Part shown: in pieces, positions 8,646 to 22,141 of the stretch
Position numbering within the stretch: the first letter of the stretch is position 1
Layout: the number at the start of each line of letters is the position of its first letter
Assembly: GCA_964017235.1 (NCBI GenBank)
Contig: OZ024936.1
Location: 56,471,028-56,535,027 of the forward strand
Direction of reading: 5' to 3'
DNA: 64,000 nt
From: Sabellastarte sp. h YS-2021
Lineage: Eukaryota; Annelida; Polychaeta; Sabellida; Sabellidae
Translations under genes and position numbers: made by a program
Notes under the pieces: model-generated
Database searches by the model: none
What the model saw: only the letters and a program-made list of their open reading frames with translations
What the model was told of the DNA's origin: nothing

Positions 8646-10868
8646 AAATACCAGAATAGTTAATATTCATCACTGGGTATTGGTAGTTTGAGGATAGGCA
8701 GAATACAAGCAAACTCTGTCTTGGGGCTCTTAGAAGGTCATATTTGGTCTCATTTTGTCCTCTAACAGCCCCTGTATATGATTTGATCGTAAAAGATCAA
8801 TGACACCTTTTGTTTATTGGAGACTTTCTAATATGCTATCTTGCTTGCCTAGGGGCTTATTTGGGTATTTTCTTTTGCTCCATAATTGCTATTATTAATC
8901 AACAGCCTTGGTGGGTTGTGGGTAAATAGCTTATTTGAACAATATACCTGCACTTAGGAGGTCATTTTTATGCACTTATAGCATCTAAAAGCCCCATCAG
9001 TTTGAGATTGTTACATTTAGTGCTGTTTTTTTTTTCTTTTAACTGTTCCATAAATACCAGAAGTTTATATTCATCACTGGGTATTGACAGTCTGAGGATA
9101 GGCAGAATACAAGCAAACTCTGTCTTGGGGCTCTTAGAAGGTCATATTTGGTCTCATTTTGTCCTCTAACAGCCCCTGTATATGACTTGATCATAAAAAA
9201 TCAATGACAAATTTTGTTTTTTTGTGCCTTTCTAATATGTTAGCTTGGTCGCCCAAGGGCTTATTTGGGTACTTTCTGTTGCTCCATAATTGTCATTATT
9301 AAGGAACAGGCCTTGATGGGTTGTGGGTAAATAGCATATATGAACAATATACCTTCACTTAGGAGGTCATTTTTAGCCCTCATATCATCTAACAGCCCCA
9401 TCAGTTTGAGATTGTTAGATTGAGTGCTGGTTTGGTCTTTTAACTGTTCCATAAATACCAGAATAGTTAATATTCATCACTGGGTATTGGTAGTTTGAGG
9501 ATAGGCAGAATACAAGCAAACTCTGTCTTGGGGCTCTTAGAAGGTCATATTTGGTCTCATTTTGTCCTCTAACAGCCCCTGTATATGATTTGATCGTAAA
9601 AGGTCAATGACACCTTTTGTTTATTGGAGACTTTCTAATGTGCTATCTTGCTTGCCTATTGGCTTATTTGGGTATTTTCTTTTGCTCCATAATTGCTATT
9701 ATTAATCAACAGCCTTGGTGGGTTGTGGGTAAATAGCTTATTTGAACAATATACCTGCACTTAGGAGGTCATTTTTATGCACTTATAGCATCTAAAAGCC
9801 CCATAAGTTTGAGATTGTTACATTTAGTGCTGTTTTTTTTCTTTTAACTGTTCCATAAATACCAGAAGTTTATATTCATCACTGGGTATTGACAGTCTGA
9901 GGTCAGGCAGAATACAAGCAAACTCTGTCTTGGGGCTCTTAGAAGGTCATATTTGGTCTCATTTTGTCCTCTAACAGCCCCTGTATATGACTTGATCATA
10001 AAAAATCAATGACAAATTTTGTTTTTTTGTGACTTTCTAATATGTTGGCTTGGTCGCCCAAGGGCTTATTTGGGTATTTTCTGTTGCTCCATAATTGTCA
10101 TTATTAAGGAACAGGCCTTGATGGGTTGTGGGTAAATAGCATATATGAACAATATACCTTCACTTAGGAGGTCATTTTTAGCCCTCATATCATCTAACAG
10201 CCCCATCAGTTTGAGATTGTTAGATTGAGTGCTGGTTTGGTCTTTTAACTGTTCCATAAATACCAGAATAGTTAATATTCATCACTGGGTATTGGTAGTT
10301 TGAGGATAGGCAGAATACAAGCAAACTCTGTCTTGGGGCTCTTAGAAGGTCATATTTGGTCTCATTTTGTCCTCTAACAGCCCCTGTATATGATTTGATC
10401 GTAAAAGGTCAATGACACCTTTTGTTTATTGGAGACTTTCTAATATGCTATCTTGCTTGCCTAGGGGCTTATTTGGGTATTTTCTTTTGCTCCATAATTG
10501 CTATTATTAATCAACAGCCTTGGTGGGTTGTGGGTAAATAGCTTATTTGAACAATATACCTGCACTTAGGTCATTTTTATGCACTTATAGCATCTAAAAG
10601 CCCCATCAGTTTGAGATTGTTACATTTAGTGCTGTTTTTTTTTCTTTTAACTGTTCCATAAATACCAGAAGTTTATATTCATCACTGGGTATTGACAGTC
10701 TGAGGTCAGGCAGAATACAAGCAAACTCTGTCTTGGGGCTCTTAGAAGGTCATATTTGGTCTCATTTTGTCCTCTAAAAGCCCCTGTATATGCCTTAATC
10801 ATAAAAAATCAATGACAGCTTTTGTTTTTTTGTGACTTTCTAATATGTTATCTTCTTCACCCAAGGGC
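8453..10868. repeat. Three-dimer HOR (~2.416 kb), copy 3
   Basis: Dimers start at 8453, 9261 and 10066. It is very close to copy 2, with the same taatgtgctatc and cctattggc pair near 9637-9662. The third dimer differs: its A has gtcatatttgg and gatcgtaaaagg. Its B has a 3 bp deletion (gcacttaggtcatt near 10562-10575), making the dimer 803 bp. The B ends with gttatcttcttcaccc, which is typical of the next block. Confidence 0.9.
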
Positions 10869-13282
10869 TTATTTGGGTATTTTCTGTTGCTCCATAATTG
10901 TCATTATTAAGGAACAGGCCTTGATGGGTTGTGGGTAAATAGCATATATGAACAATATACCTTCACTTAGGAGGTCATTTTTAGCCCTCATATCATCTAA
11001 CAGCCCCATCAGTTTGAGATTGTTAGATTGAGTGCTGGTTTGGTCTTTTAACTGTTCCATAAATACCAGAGTAGTTAATATTCATCACTGGGTATTGGTA
11101 GTTTGAGGATAGGCAGAATACAAGCAAACTCTGTCTTGGGGCTCTTAGAAGGTCATATTTGGTCTCATTTTGTCCTCTAACAGCCCCTGTATATGATTTG
11201 ATCGTAATAGGTCAATGACACCTTTTGTTTATTGGAGACTTTCTAATATGCTATCTTGCTTGCCTAGGGGCTTATTTGGGTATTTTCTTTTGCTCCATAA
11301 TTGCTATTATTAATCAACAGCCTTGGTGGGTTGTGGGTAAATAGCTTATTTGAACAATATACCTGCACTTAGAAGGTCATTTTTATGCACTTATAGCATC
11401 TAAAAGCCCCATAAGTTTGAGATTGTTACATTTAGTGCTGTTTTTTTTCTTTTAACTGTTCCATAAATACCAGAAGTTTATATTCATCACTGGGTATTGA
11501 CAGTCTGAGGTCAGGCAGAATACAAGCAAACTCTGTCTTGGGGCTCTTAGAAGGTCATATTTGGTCTCATTTTGTCCTCTAACAGCCCCTGTATATGACT
11601 TGATCATAAAAAATCAATGACAAATTTTGTTTTTTTGTGACTTTCTAATATGTTAGCTTGGTCGCACAAGGGCTTATTTGGGTATTTTCTGTTGCTCCAT
11701 AATTGTCATTATTAAGGAACAGGCCTTGATGGGTTGTGGGTAAATAGCATATATGAACAATATACCTTCACTTAGGAGGTCATTTTTAGCCCTCATATCA
11801 TCTAACAGCCCCATCAGTTTGAGATTGTTAGATTGAGTGCTGGTTTGGTCTTTTAACTGTTCCATAAATACCAGAATAGTTAATATTCATCACTGGGTAT
11901 TGGTAGTTTGAGGATAGGCAGAATACAAGCAAACTCTGTCTTGGGGCTCTTAGAAGGTCATATTTGGTCTCATTTTGTCCTCTAACAGCCCCTGTATATG
12001 ATTTGATCGTAAAAGGTCAATGACACCTTTTGTTTATTGGAGACTTTCTAATATGCTATCTTGCTTGCCTAGGGGCTTATTTGGGTATTTTCTTTTACTC
12101 CATAATTGCTATTATTAATCAACAGCCTTGGTGGGTTGTGGGTAAATAGCTTATTTGAACAATATACCTGCACTTAGGAGGTCATTTTTATGCACTTATA
12201 GCATCTAAAAGCCCCATCAGTTTGAGATTGTTACATTTAGTGCTGTTTTTTTTCTTTTAACTGTTCCATAAATACCAGAAGTTTATATTCATCACTGGGT
12301 ATTGACAGTCTGAGGTCAGGCAGAATACAAGCAAACTCTGTCTTGGGGCTCTTAGAAGGTCATATTTGGTCTCATTTTGTCCTCTAACAGCCCCTGTATA
12401 TGACTTGATCATAAAAAATCAATGACAAATTTTGTTTTTTTGTGACTCTCTAATATGTTAGCTTCTTCGCCCAAGGGCTTATTTGGGTATTTTCTGTTGC
12501 TCCATAATTGTCATTATTAAGGAACAGGCCTTGATGGGTTGTGGGTAAATAGCATATATGAACAATATACCTTCACTTAGGAGGTCATTTTTAGCCCTCA
12601 TATCATCTAACAGCCCCATCAGTTTGAGATTGTTAGATTGAGTGCTGGTTTGGTCTTTTAACTGTTCCATAAATACCAGAATAGTTAATATTCATCACTG
12701 GGTATTGGTAGTTTGAGGATAGGCAGAATACAAGCAAACTCTGTCTTGGGGCTCTTAGAAGGTCATATTTGGTCTCATTTTGTCCTCTAACAGCCCCTGT
12801 ATATGATTTGATCGTAAAAGGTCAATGACACCTTTTGTTTATTGGAGACTTTCTAATATGCTATCTTGCTTGCCTAGGGGCTTATTTGGGTATTTTCTTT
12901 TGCTCCATAATTGCTATTATTAATCAACAGCCTTGGTGGGTTGTGGGTAAATAGCTTATTTGAACAATATACCTGCACTTAGGAGGTCATTTTTATGCAC
13001 TTATAGCATCTAAATCCCCATCAGTTTGAGATTGTTACATTTAGTGCTGTTTTTTTTTCTTTTAACTGTTCCATAAATACCAGAAGTTTATATTCATCAC
13101 TGGGTATTGACAGTCTGAGGTCAGGCAGAATACAAGCAAACTCTGTCTTGGGGCTCTTAGAAGGTCATATTTGGTCTCATTTTGTCCTCTAAAAGCCCCT
13201 GTATATGCCTTAATCATAAAAAATCAATGACAGCTTTTGTTTTTTGTGACTTTCTAATATGTTATCTTCTTCACCCAAGGGC
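10869..13282. repeat. Three-dimer unit, duplicated at 15700-18113
   Basis: Dimers start at 10869, 11674 and 12479. Diagnostic variants in order are ccagagtagtt, gatcgtaataggtc, gcacttagaaggtc in B, gtcgcacaagg, ttttactcc in the second B, gtgactctc, ctaaatcccc in the third B, and a gttatcttcttcaccc ending. The same ordered set recurs exactly 4831 bp downstream, so the block was copied as a unit of 2414 bp. Confidence 0.9.
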
Positions 13283-15699
13283 TTATTTGGGTATTTTCTG
13301 TTGCTCCATAATTGTCATTATTAAGGAACAGGCCTTGATGGGTTGTGGGTAAATAGCATATATGAACAATATACCTTCACTTAGGAGGTCATTTTTAGCC
13401 CTCATATCATCTAACAGCCCCATCAGTTTGAGATTGTTAGATTGAGTGCTGGTTTGGTCTTTTAACTGTTCCATAAATACAAGAGTAGTTAATATTCATC
13501 ACTGGGTATTGGTAGTTTGAGGATAGGCAGAATACAAGCAAACTCTGTCTTGGGGCTCTTAGAAGGTCATATTTGGTCTCATTTTGTCCTCTAACAGCCC
13601 CTGTATATGATTTGATCGTAATAGGTCAATGACACCTTTTGTTTATTGGAGACTTTCTAATATGGTATCTTGCTTGCCTAGGGGCTTATTTGGGTATTTT
13701 CTTTTGCTCCATAATTGCTATTATTAATCAACAGCCTTGGTGGGTTGTGGGTAAATAGCTTATTTGAACAATATACCTGCACTTAGGAGGTCATTTTTAT
13801 GCACTTATAGCATCTAAAAGCCCCATAAGTTTGAGATTGTTACATTTAGTGCTGTTTTTTTTCTTTTAACTGTTCCATAAATACCAGAAGTTTATATTCA
13901 TCACTGGGTATTGACAGTCTGAGGTCAGGCAGAATACAAGCAAACTCTGTCTTGGGGCTCTTAGAAGGTCATATTTGGTCTCATTTTGTCCTCTAACAGC
14001 CCCTGTATATGACTTGATCATAAAAAATCAATGACAAATTTTGTTTTTTTGTGACTTTCTAATATGTTAGCTTGGTCGCCCAAGGGCTTATTTGGGTATT
14101 TTCTGTTGCTCCATAATTGTCATTATTAAGGAACAGGCCTTGATGGGTTGTGGGTAAATAGCATATATGAACAATATACCTTCACTTAGGAGGTCATTTT
14201 TAGCCCTCATATCATCTAACAGCCCCATCAGTTTGAGATTGTTAGATTGAGTGCTGGTTTGGTCTTTTAACTGTTCCATAAATACCAGAATAGTTAATAT
14301 TCATCACTGGGTATTGGTAGGTTGAGGATAGGCAGAATACAAGCAAACTCTGTCTTGGGGCTCTTAGAAGGTCATATTTGGTCTCATTTTGTCCTCTAAC
14401 AGCCCCTGTATATGATTTGATCGTAAAAGGTCAATGACACCTTTTGTTTATTGGAGACTTTCTAATATGCTATCCTGCTTGCCTAGGGGCTTATTTGGGT
14501 ATTTTCTTTTGCTCCATAATTGCTATTATTAATCAACAGCCTTGGTGGGTTGTGGGTAAATAGCTTATTTGAACAATATACCTGCACTTAGGAGGTCATT
14601 TTTATGCACTTATAGCATCTAAAAGCCCCATCAGTTTGAGATTGTTACATTTAGTGCTGTTTTTTTTCTTTTAACTGTTCCATAAATACCAGAAGTTTAT
14701 ATTCATCACTGGGTATTGACAGTCTGAGGTCAGGCAGAATACAAGCAAACTCTGTCTTGGGGCTCTTAGAAGGTCATATTTGGTCTCATTTTGTCCTCTA
14801 ACAGCCCCTGTATATGACTTGATCATAAAAAATCAATGACAGATTTTGTTTTTTTTTGTGACTTTCTAATATGTTAGCTTGGTCACCCAAGGGCTTATTT
14901 GGGTATTTTCTGTTGCTCCATAATTGTCATTATTAAGGAACAGGCCTTGATGGGTTGTGGGTAAATAGCATATATGAATAATATACCTTCACTTAGGAGG
15001 TCATTTTTAGCCCTCATATCATCTAACAGCCCCATCAGTTTGAGATTGTTAGATTGAGTGCTGGTTTGGTCTTTTAACTGTTCCATAAATACCAGAATAG
15101 TTAATATTCATCACTGGGTATTGGTAGTTTGAGGATAGGCAGAATACAAGCAAACTCTGTCTTGGGGCTCTTAGAAGGTCATATTTGGTCTCATTTTGTC
15201 CTCTAACAGCCCCTGTATATGATTTGATCGTAAAAGGTCAATGACACCTTTTGTTTATTGGAGACTTTCTAATATGCTATCTTGCTTGCCTAGGGGCTTA
15301 TTTGGGTATTTTCTTTTGCTCCATAATTGCAATTATTAATCAACAGCCTTGGTGGGTTGTGGGTAAATAGCTTATTTGAACAATATACCTGCACTTAGGA
15401 GGTCATTTTTATGCACTTATAGCATCTAAAAGCCCCATAAGTTTGAGATTGTTACATTTAGTGCTGTTTTTTTTCTTTTAACTGTTCCATAAATACCAGA
15501 AGTTTATATTCATCACTGGGTATTGACAGTCTGAGGTCAGGCAGAATACAAGCAAACTCTGTCTTGGGGCTCTTAGAAGGTCATATTTGGTCTCATTTTG
15601 TCCTCTAAAAGCCCCTGTATATGCCTTAATCATAAAAAATCAATGACAGCTTTTGTTTTTTTGTGACTTTCTAATATGTTATCTTCTTCACCCAAGGGC
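13283..15699. repeat. Three-dimer unit, largely duplicated at 19725-22141
   Basis: Dimers start at 13283, 14088 and 14895. Markers are atacaagagtag and atatggtatc (first dimer), gtaggttgagg and tatcctgc (second), and tatgaataatatacc with gcaattatt (third). These recur 6442 bp downstream. The last B ends with gccttaatc and gttatcttcttcaccc, unlike the downstream copy, so the shared tract stops near 15595. Confidence 0.88.
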
Positions 15700-18113
15700 T
15701 TATTTGGGTATTTTCTGTTGCTCCATAATTGTCATTATTAAGGAACAGGCCTTGATGGGTTGTGGGTAAATAGCATATATGAACAATATACCTTCACTTA
15801 GGAGGTCATTTTTAGCCCTCATATCATCTAACAGCCCCATCAGTTTGAGATTGTTAGATTGAGTGCTGGTTTGGTCTTTTAACTGTTCCATAAATACCAG
15901 AGTAGTTAATATTCATCACTGGGTATTGGTAGTTTGAGGATAGGCAGAATACAAGCAAACTCTGTCTTGGGGCTCTTAGAAGGTCATATTTGGTCTCATT
16001 TTGTCCTCTAACAGCCCCTGTATATGATTTGATCGTAATAGGTCAATGACACCTTTTGTTTATTGGAGACTTTCTAATATGCTATCTTGCTTGCCTAGGG
16101 GCTTATTTGGGTATTTTCTTTTGCTCCATAATTGCTATTATTAATCAACAGCCTTGGTGGGTTGTGGGTAAATAGCTTATTTGAACAATATACCTGCACT
16201 TAGAAGGTCATTTTTATGCACTTATAGCATCTAAAAGCCCCATAAGTTTGAGATTGTTACATTTAGTGCTGTTTTTTTTCTTTTAACTGTTCCATAAATA
16301 CCAGAAGTTTATATTCATCACTGGGTATTGACAGTCTGAGGTCAGGCAGAATACAAGCAAACTCTGTCTTGGGGCTCTTAGAAGGTCATATTTGGTCTCA
16401 TTTTGTCCTCTAACAGCCCCTGTATATGACTTGATCATAAAAAATCAATGACAAATTTTGTTTTTTTGTGACTTTCTAATATGTTAGCTTGGTCGCACAA
16501 GGGCTTATTTGGGTATTTTCTGTTGCTCCATAATTGTCATTATTAAGGAACAGGCCTTGATGGGTTGTGGGTAAATAGCATATATGAACAATATACCTTC
16601 ACTTAGGAGGTCATTTTTAGCCCTCATATCATCTAACAGCCCCATCAGTTTGAGATTGTTAGATTGAGTGCTGGTTTGGTCTTTTAACTGTTCCATAAAT
16701 ACCAGAATAGTTAATATTCATCACTGGGTATTGGTAGTTTGAGGATAGGCAGAATACAAGCAAACTCTGTCTTGGGGCTCTTAGAAGGTCATATTTGGTC
16801 TCATTTTGTCCTCTAACAGCCCCTGTATATGATTTGATCGTAAAAGGTCAATGACACCTTTTGTTTATTGGAGACTTTCTAATATGCTATCTTGCTTGCC
16901 TAGGGGCTTATTTGGGTATTTTCTTTTACTCCATAATTGCTATTATTAATCAACAGCCTTGGTGGGTTGTGGGTAAATAGCTTATTTGAACAATATACCT
17001 GCACTTAGGAGGTCATTTTTATGCACTTATAGCATCTAAAAGCCCCATCAGTTTGAGATTGTTACATTTAGTGCTGTTTTTTTTCTTTTAACTGTTCCAT
17101 AAATACCAGAAGTTTATATTCATCACTGGGTATTGACAGTCTGAGGTCAGGCAGAATACAAGCAAACTCTGTCTTGGGGCTCTTAGAAGGTCATATTTGG
17201 TCTCATTTTGTCCTCTAACAGCCCCTGTATATGACTTGATCATAAAAAATCAATGACAAATTTTGTTTTTTTGTGACTCTCTAATATGTTAGCTTCTTCG
17301 CCCAAGGGCTTATTTGGGTATTTTCTGTTGCTCCATAATTGTCATTATTAAGGAACAGGCCTTGATGGGTTGTGGGTAAATAGCATATATGAACAATATA
17401 CCTTCACTTAGGAGGTCATTTTTAGCCCTCATATCATCTAACAGCCCCATCAGTTTGAGATTGTTAGATTGAGTGCTGGTTTGGTCTTTTAACTGTTCCA
17501 TAAATACCAGAATAGTTAATATTCATCACTGGGTATTGGTAGTTTGAGGATAGGCAGAATACAAGCAAACTCTGTCTTGGGGCTCTTAGAAGGTCATATT
17601 TGGTCTCATTTTGTCCTCTAACAGCCCCTGTATATGATTTGATCGTAAAAGGTCAATGACACCTTTTGTTTATTGGAGACTTTCTAATATGCTATCTTGC
17701 TTGCCTAGGGGCTTATTTGGGTATTTTCTTTTGCTCCATAATTGCTATTATTAATCAACAGCCTTTGTGGGTTGTGGGTAAATAGCTTATTTGAACAATA
17801 TACCTGCACTTAGGAGGTCATTTTTATGCACTTATAGCATCTAAATCCCCATCAGTTTGAGATTGTTACATTTAGTGCTGTTTTTTTTTCTTTTAACTGT
17901 TCCATAAATACCAGAAGTTTATATTCATCACTGGGTATTGACAGTCTGAGGTCAGGCAGAATACAAGCAAACTCTGTCTTGGGGCTCTTAGAAGGTCATA
18001 TTTGGTCTCATTTTGTCCTCTAAAAGCCCCTGTATATGCCTTAATCATAAAAAATCAATGACAGCTTTTGTTTTTTGTGACTTTCTAATATGTTATCTTC
18101 TTCACCCAAGGGC
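15700..18113. repeat. Three-dimer unit, copy of 10869-13282
   Basis: Dimers start at 15700, 16505 and 17310. It has the same ordered variants as 10869-13282: ccagagtagtt, gtaataggtc, gcacttagaagg, gtcgcacaagg, ttttactcc, gtgactctc and ctaaatcccc. A private change is cagcctttgtggg near 17759. The unit length of 2414 bp is identical. Confidence 0.9.
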
Positions 18114-19724
18114 TTATTTGGGTATTTTCTGTTGCTCCATAATTGTCATTATTAAGGAACAGGCCTTGAGGGGTTGTGGGTAAATAGCATATATGAACAA
18201 TATACCTTCACTTAGGAGGTCATTTTTAGCCCTCATATCATCTAACAGCCCCATCAGTTTGAGATTGTTAGATTGAGTGCTGGTTTGGTCTTTTAACTGT
18301 TCCATAAATACCAGAATAGTTAATATTCATCACTGGGTATTGGTAGGTTGAGGATAGGCAGAATACAAGCAAACTCTGTCTTGGGGCTCTTAGAAGGTCA
18401 TATTTGGTCTCATTTTGTCCTCTAACAGCCCCTGTATATGATTTGATCGTAAAAGGTCAATGACACCTTTTGTTTATTGGAGACTTTCTAATATGCTATC
18501 CTGCTTGCCTAGGGGCTTATTTGGGTATTTTCTTTTGCTCCATAATTGCTATTATTAATCAACAGCCTTGGTGGGTTGTGGGTAAATAGCTTATTTGAAC
18601 AATATACCTGCACTTAGGAGGTCATTTTTATGCACTTATAGCATCTAAAAGCCCCATCAGTTTGAGATTGTTACATTTAGTGCTGTTTTTTTTCTTTTAA
18701 CTGTTCCATAAATACCAGAAGTTTATATTCATCACTGGGTATTGACAGTCTGAGGTCAGGCAGAATACAAGCAAACTCTGTCTTGGGGCTCTTAGAAGGT
18801 CATATTTGGTCTCATTTTGTCCTCTAACAGCCCCTGTATATGACTTGATCATAAAAAATCAATGACAGATTTTGTTTTTTTTTGTGACTTTCTAATATGT
18901 TAGCTTGGTCACCCAAGGGCTTATTTGGGTATTTTCTGTTGCTCCATAATTGTCATTATTAAGGAACAGGCCTTGATGGGTTGTGGGTAAATAGCATATA
19001 TGAATAATATACCTTCACTTAGGAGGTCATTTTTAGCCCTCATATCATCTAACAGCCCCATCAGTTTGAGATTGTTAGATTGAGTGCTGGTTTGGTCTTT
19101 TAACTGTTCCATAAATACCAGAATAGTTAATATTCATCACTGGGTATTGGTAGTTTGAGGATAGGCAGAATACAAGCAAACTCTGTCTTGGGGCTCTTAG
19201 AAGATCATATTTGGTCTCATTTTGTCCTCTAACAGCCCCTGTATATGATTTGATCGTAAAAGGTCAATGACACCTTTTGTTTATTGGAGACTTTCTAATA
19301 TGCTATCTTGCTTGCCTAGGGGCTTATTTGGGTATTTTCTTTTGCTCCATAATTGCTATTATTAATCAACAGCCTTGGTGGGTTGTGGGTAAATAGCTTA
19401 TTTGAACAATATACCTGCACTTAGGAGGTCATTTTTATGCACTTATAGCATCTAAATCCCCATCAGTTTGAGATTGTTACATTTAGTGCTGTTTTTTTTT
19501 CTTTTAACTGTTCCATAAATACCAGAAGTTTATATTCATCACTGGGTATTGACAGTCTGAGGTCAGGCAGAATACAAGCAAACTCTGTCTTGGGGCTCTT
19601 AGAAGGTCATATTTGGTCTCATTTTGTCCTCTAAAAGCCCCTGTATATGCCTTAATCATAAAAAATCAATGACAGCTTTTGTTTTTTGTGACTTTCTAAT
19701 ATGTTATCTTCTTCACCCAAGGGC
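18114..19724. repeat. Two-dimer segment with mixed ancestry
   Basis: The dimer at 18114 has the gaggggttg variant (I46L in the frame) plus the gtaggttgagg and tatcctgc markers of the unit at 14088. The dimer at 18921 has gaataatatacc like 14895 and a private gaagatcatattt, but its B carries ctaaatcccc and ends gttatcttcttcaccc like the dimer at 12479. The segment looks like a mosaic of neighbouring units. Confidence 0.82.
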
Positions 19725-22141
19725 TTATTTGGGTATTTTCTGTTGCTCCATAATTGTCATTATTAAGGAACAGGCCTTGATGGGTTGTGGGTAAATAGCA
19801 TATATGAACAATATACCTTCACTTAGGAGGTCATTTTTAGCCCTCATATCATCTAACAGCCCCATCAGTTTGAGATTGTTAGATTGAGTGCTGGTTTGGT
19901 CTTTTAACTGTTCCATAAATACAAGAGTAGTTAATATTCATCACTGGGTATTGGTAGTTTGAGGATAGGCAGAATACAAGCAAACTCTGTCTTGGGGCTC
20001 TTAGAAGGTCATATTTGGTCTCATTTTGTCCTCTAACAGCCCCTGTATATGATTTGATCGTAATAGGTCAATGACACCTTTTGTTTATTGGAGACTTTCT
20101 AATATGGTATCTTGCTTGCCTAGGGGCTTATTTGGGTATTTTCTTTTGCTCCATAATTGCTATTATTAATCAACAGCCTTGGTGGGTTGTGGGTAAATAG
20201 CTTATTTGAACAATATACCTGCACTTAGGAGGTCATTTTTATGCACTTATAGCATCTAAAAGCCCCATAAGTTTGAGATTGTTACATTTAGTGCTGTTTT
20301 TTTTCTTTTAACTGTTCCATAAATACCAGAAGTTTATATTCATCACTGGGTATTGACAGTCTGAGGTCAGGCAGAATACAAGCAAACTCTGTCTTGGGGC
20401 TCTTAGAAGGTCATATTTGGTCTCATTTTGTCCTCTAACAGCCCCTGTATATGACTTGATCATAAAAAATCAATGACAAATTTTGTTTTTTTGTGACTTT
20501 CTAATATGTTAGCTTGGTCGCCCAAGGGCTTATTTGGGTATTTTCTGTTGCTCCATAATTGTCATTATTAAGGAACAGGCCTTGATGGGTTGTGGGTAAA
20601 TAGCATATATGAACAATATACCTTCACTTAGGAGGTCATTTTTAGCCCTCATATCATCTAACAGCCCCATCAGTTTGAGATTGTTAGATTGAGTGCTGGT
20701 TTGGTCTTTTAACTGTTCCATAAATACCAGAATAGTTAATATTCATCACTGGGTATTGGTAGGTTGAGGATAGGCAGAATACAAGCAAACTCTGTCTTGG
20801 GGCTCTTAGAAGGTCATATTTGGTCTCATTTTGTCCTCTAACAGCCCCTGTATATGATTTGATCGTAAAAGGTCAATGACACCTTTTGTTTATTGGAGAC
20901 TTTCTAATATGCTATCCTGCTTGCCTAGGGGCTTATTTGGGTATTTTCTTTTGCTCCATAATTGCTATTATTAATCAACAGCCTTGGTGGGTTGTGGGTA
21001 AATAGCTTATTTGAACAATATACCTGCACTTAGGAGGTCATTTTTATGCACTTATAGCATCTAAAAGCCCCATCAGTTTGAGATTGTTACATTTAGTGCT
21101 GTTTTTTTTCTTTTAACTGTTCCATAAATACCAGAAGTTTATATTCATCACTGGGTATTGACAGTCTGAGGTCAGGCAGAATACAAGCAAACTCTGTCTT
21201 GGGGCTCTTAGAAGGTCATATTTGGTCTCATTTTGTCCTCTAACAGCCCCTGTATATGACTTGATCATAAAAAATCAATGACAGATTTTGTTTTTTTTTG
21301 TGACTTTCTAATATGTTAGCTTGGTCACCCAAGGGCTTATTTGGGTATTTTCTGTTGCTCCATAATTGTCATTATTAAGGAACAGGCCTTGATGGGTTGT
21401 GGGTAAATAGCATATATGAATAATATACCTTCACTTAGGAGGTCATTTTTAGCCCTCATATCATCTAACAGCCCCATCAGTTTGAGATTGTTAGATTGAG
21501 TGCTGGTTTGGTCTTTTAACTGTTCCATAAATACCAGAATAGTTAATATTCATCACTGGGTATTGGTAGTTTGAGGATAGGCAGAATACAAGCAAACTCT
21601 GTCTTGGGGCTCTTAGAAGGTCATATTTGGTCTCATTTTGTCCTCTAACAGCCCCTGTATATGATTTGATCGTAAAAGGTCAATGACACCTTTTGTTTAT
21701 TGGAGACTTTCTAATATGCTATCTTGCTTGCCTAGGGGCTTATTTGGGTATTTTCTTTTGCTCCATAATTGCAATTATTAATCAACAGCCTTGGTGGGTT
21801 GTGGGTAAATAGCTTATTTGAACAATATACCTGCACTTAGGAGGTCATTTTTATGCACTTATAGCATCTAAAAGCCCCATAAGTTTGAGATTGTTACATT
21901 TAGTGCTGTTTTTTTTCTTTTAACTGTTCCATAAATACCAGAAGTTTATATTCATCACTGGGTATTGACAGTCTGAGGTCAGGCAGAATACAAGCAAACT
22001 CTGTCTTGGGGCTCTTAGAAGGTCATATTTGTTCTCATTTTGTCCTCTAACAGCCCCTGTATATGACTTGATCATAAAAAATCAATGACAGATTTTGTTT
22101 TTTTGTGACTTTCTAATATGTTAGCTTGGTCACCCAAGGGC
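19725..22141. repeat. Three-dimer unit, copy of 13283-15699
   Basis: Dimers start at 19725, 20530 and 21337. Markers atacaagagtag, atatggtatc, gtaggttgagg, tatcctgc, gaataatatacc and gcaattatt all recur from 13283-15699 in the same order. After about 22030 it diverges, with a private tttgttctcatt, and ends gcttggtcacccaagg. Confidence 0.88.

Noticed and set aside
12467-12483. CENP-B box near cttcgcccaagggctta in B endings
   Set aside because: TTCG and the central A fit, but the required CGGG end is absent. The ttcgtttgctcc variants fail as well.
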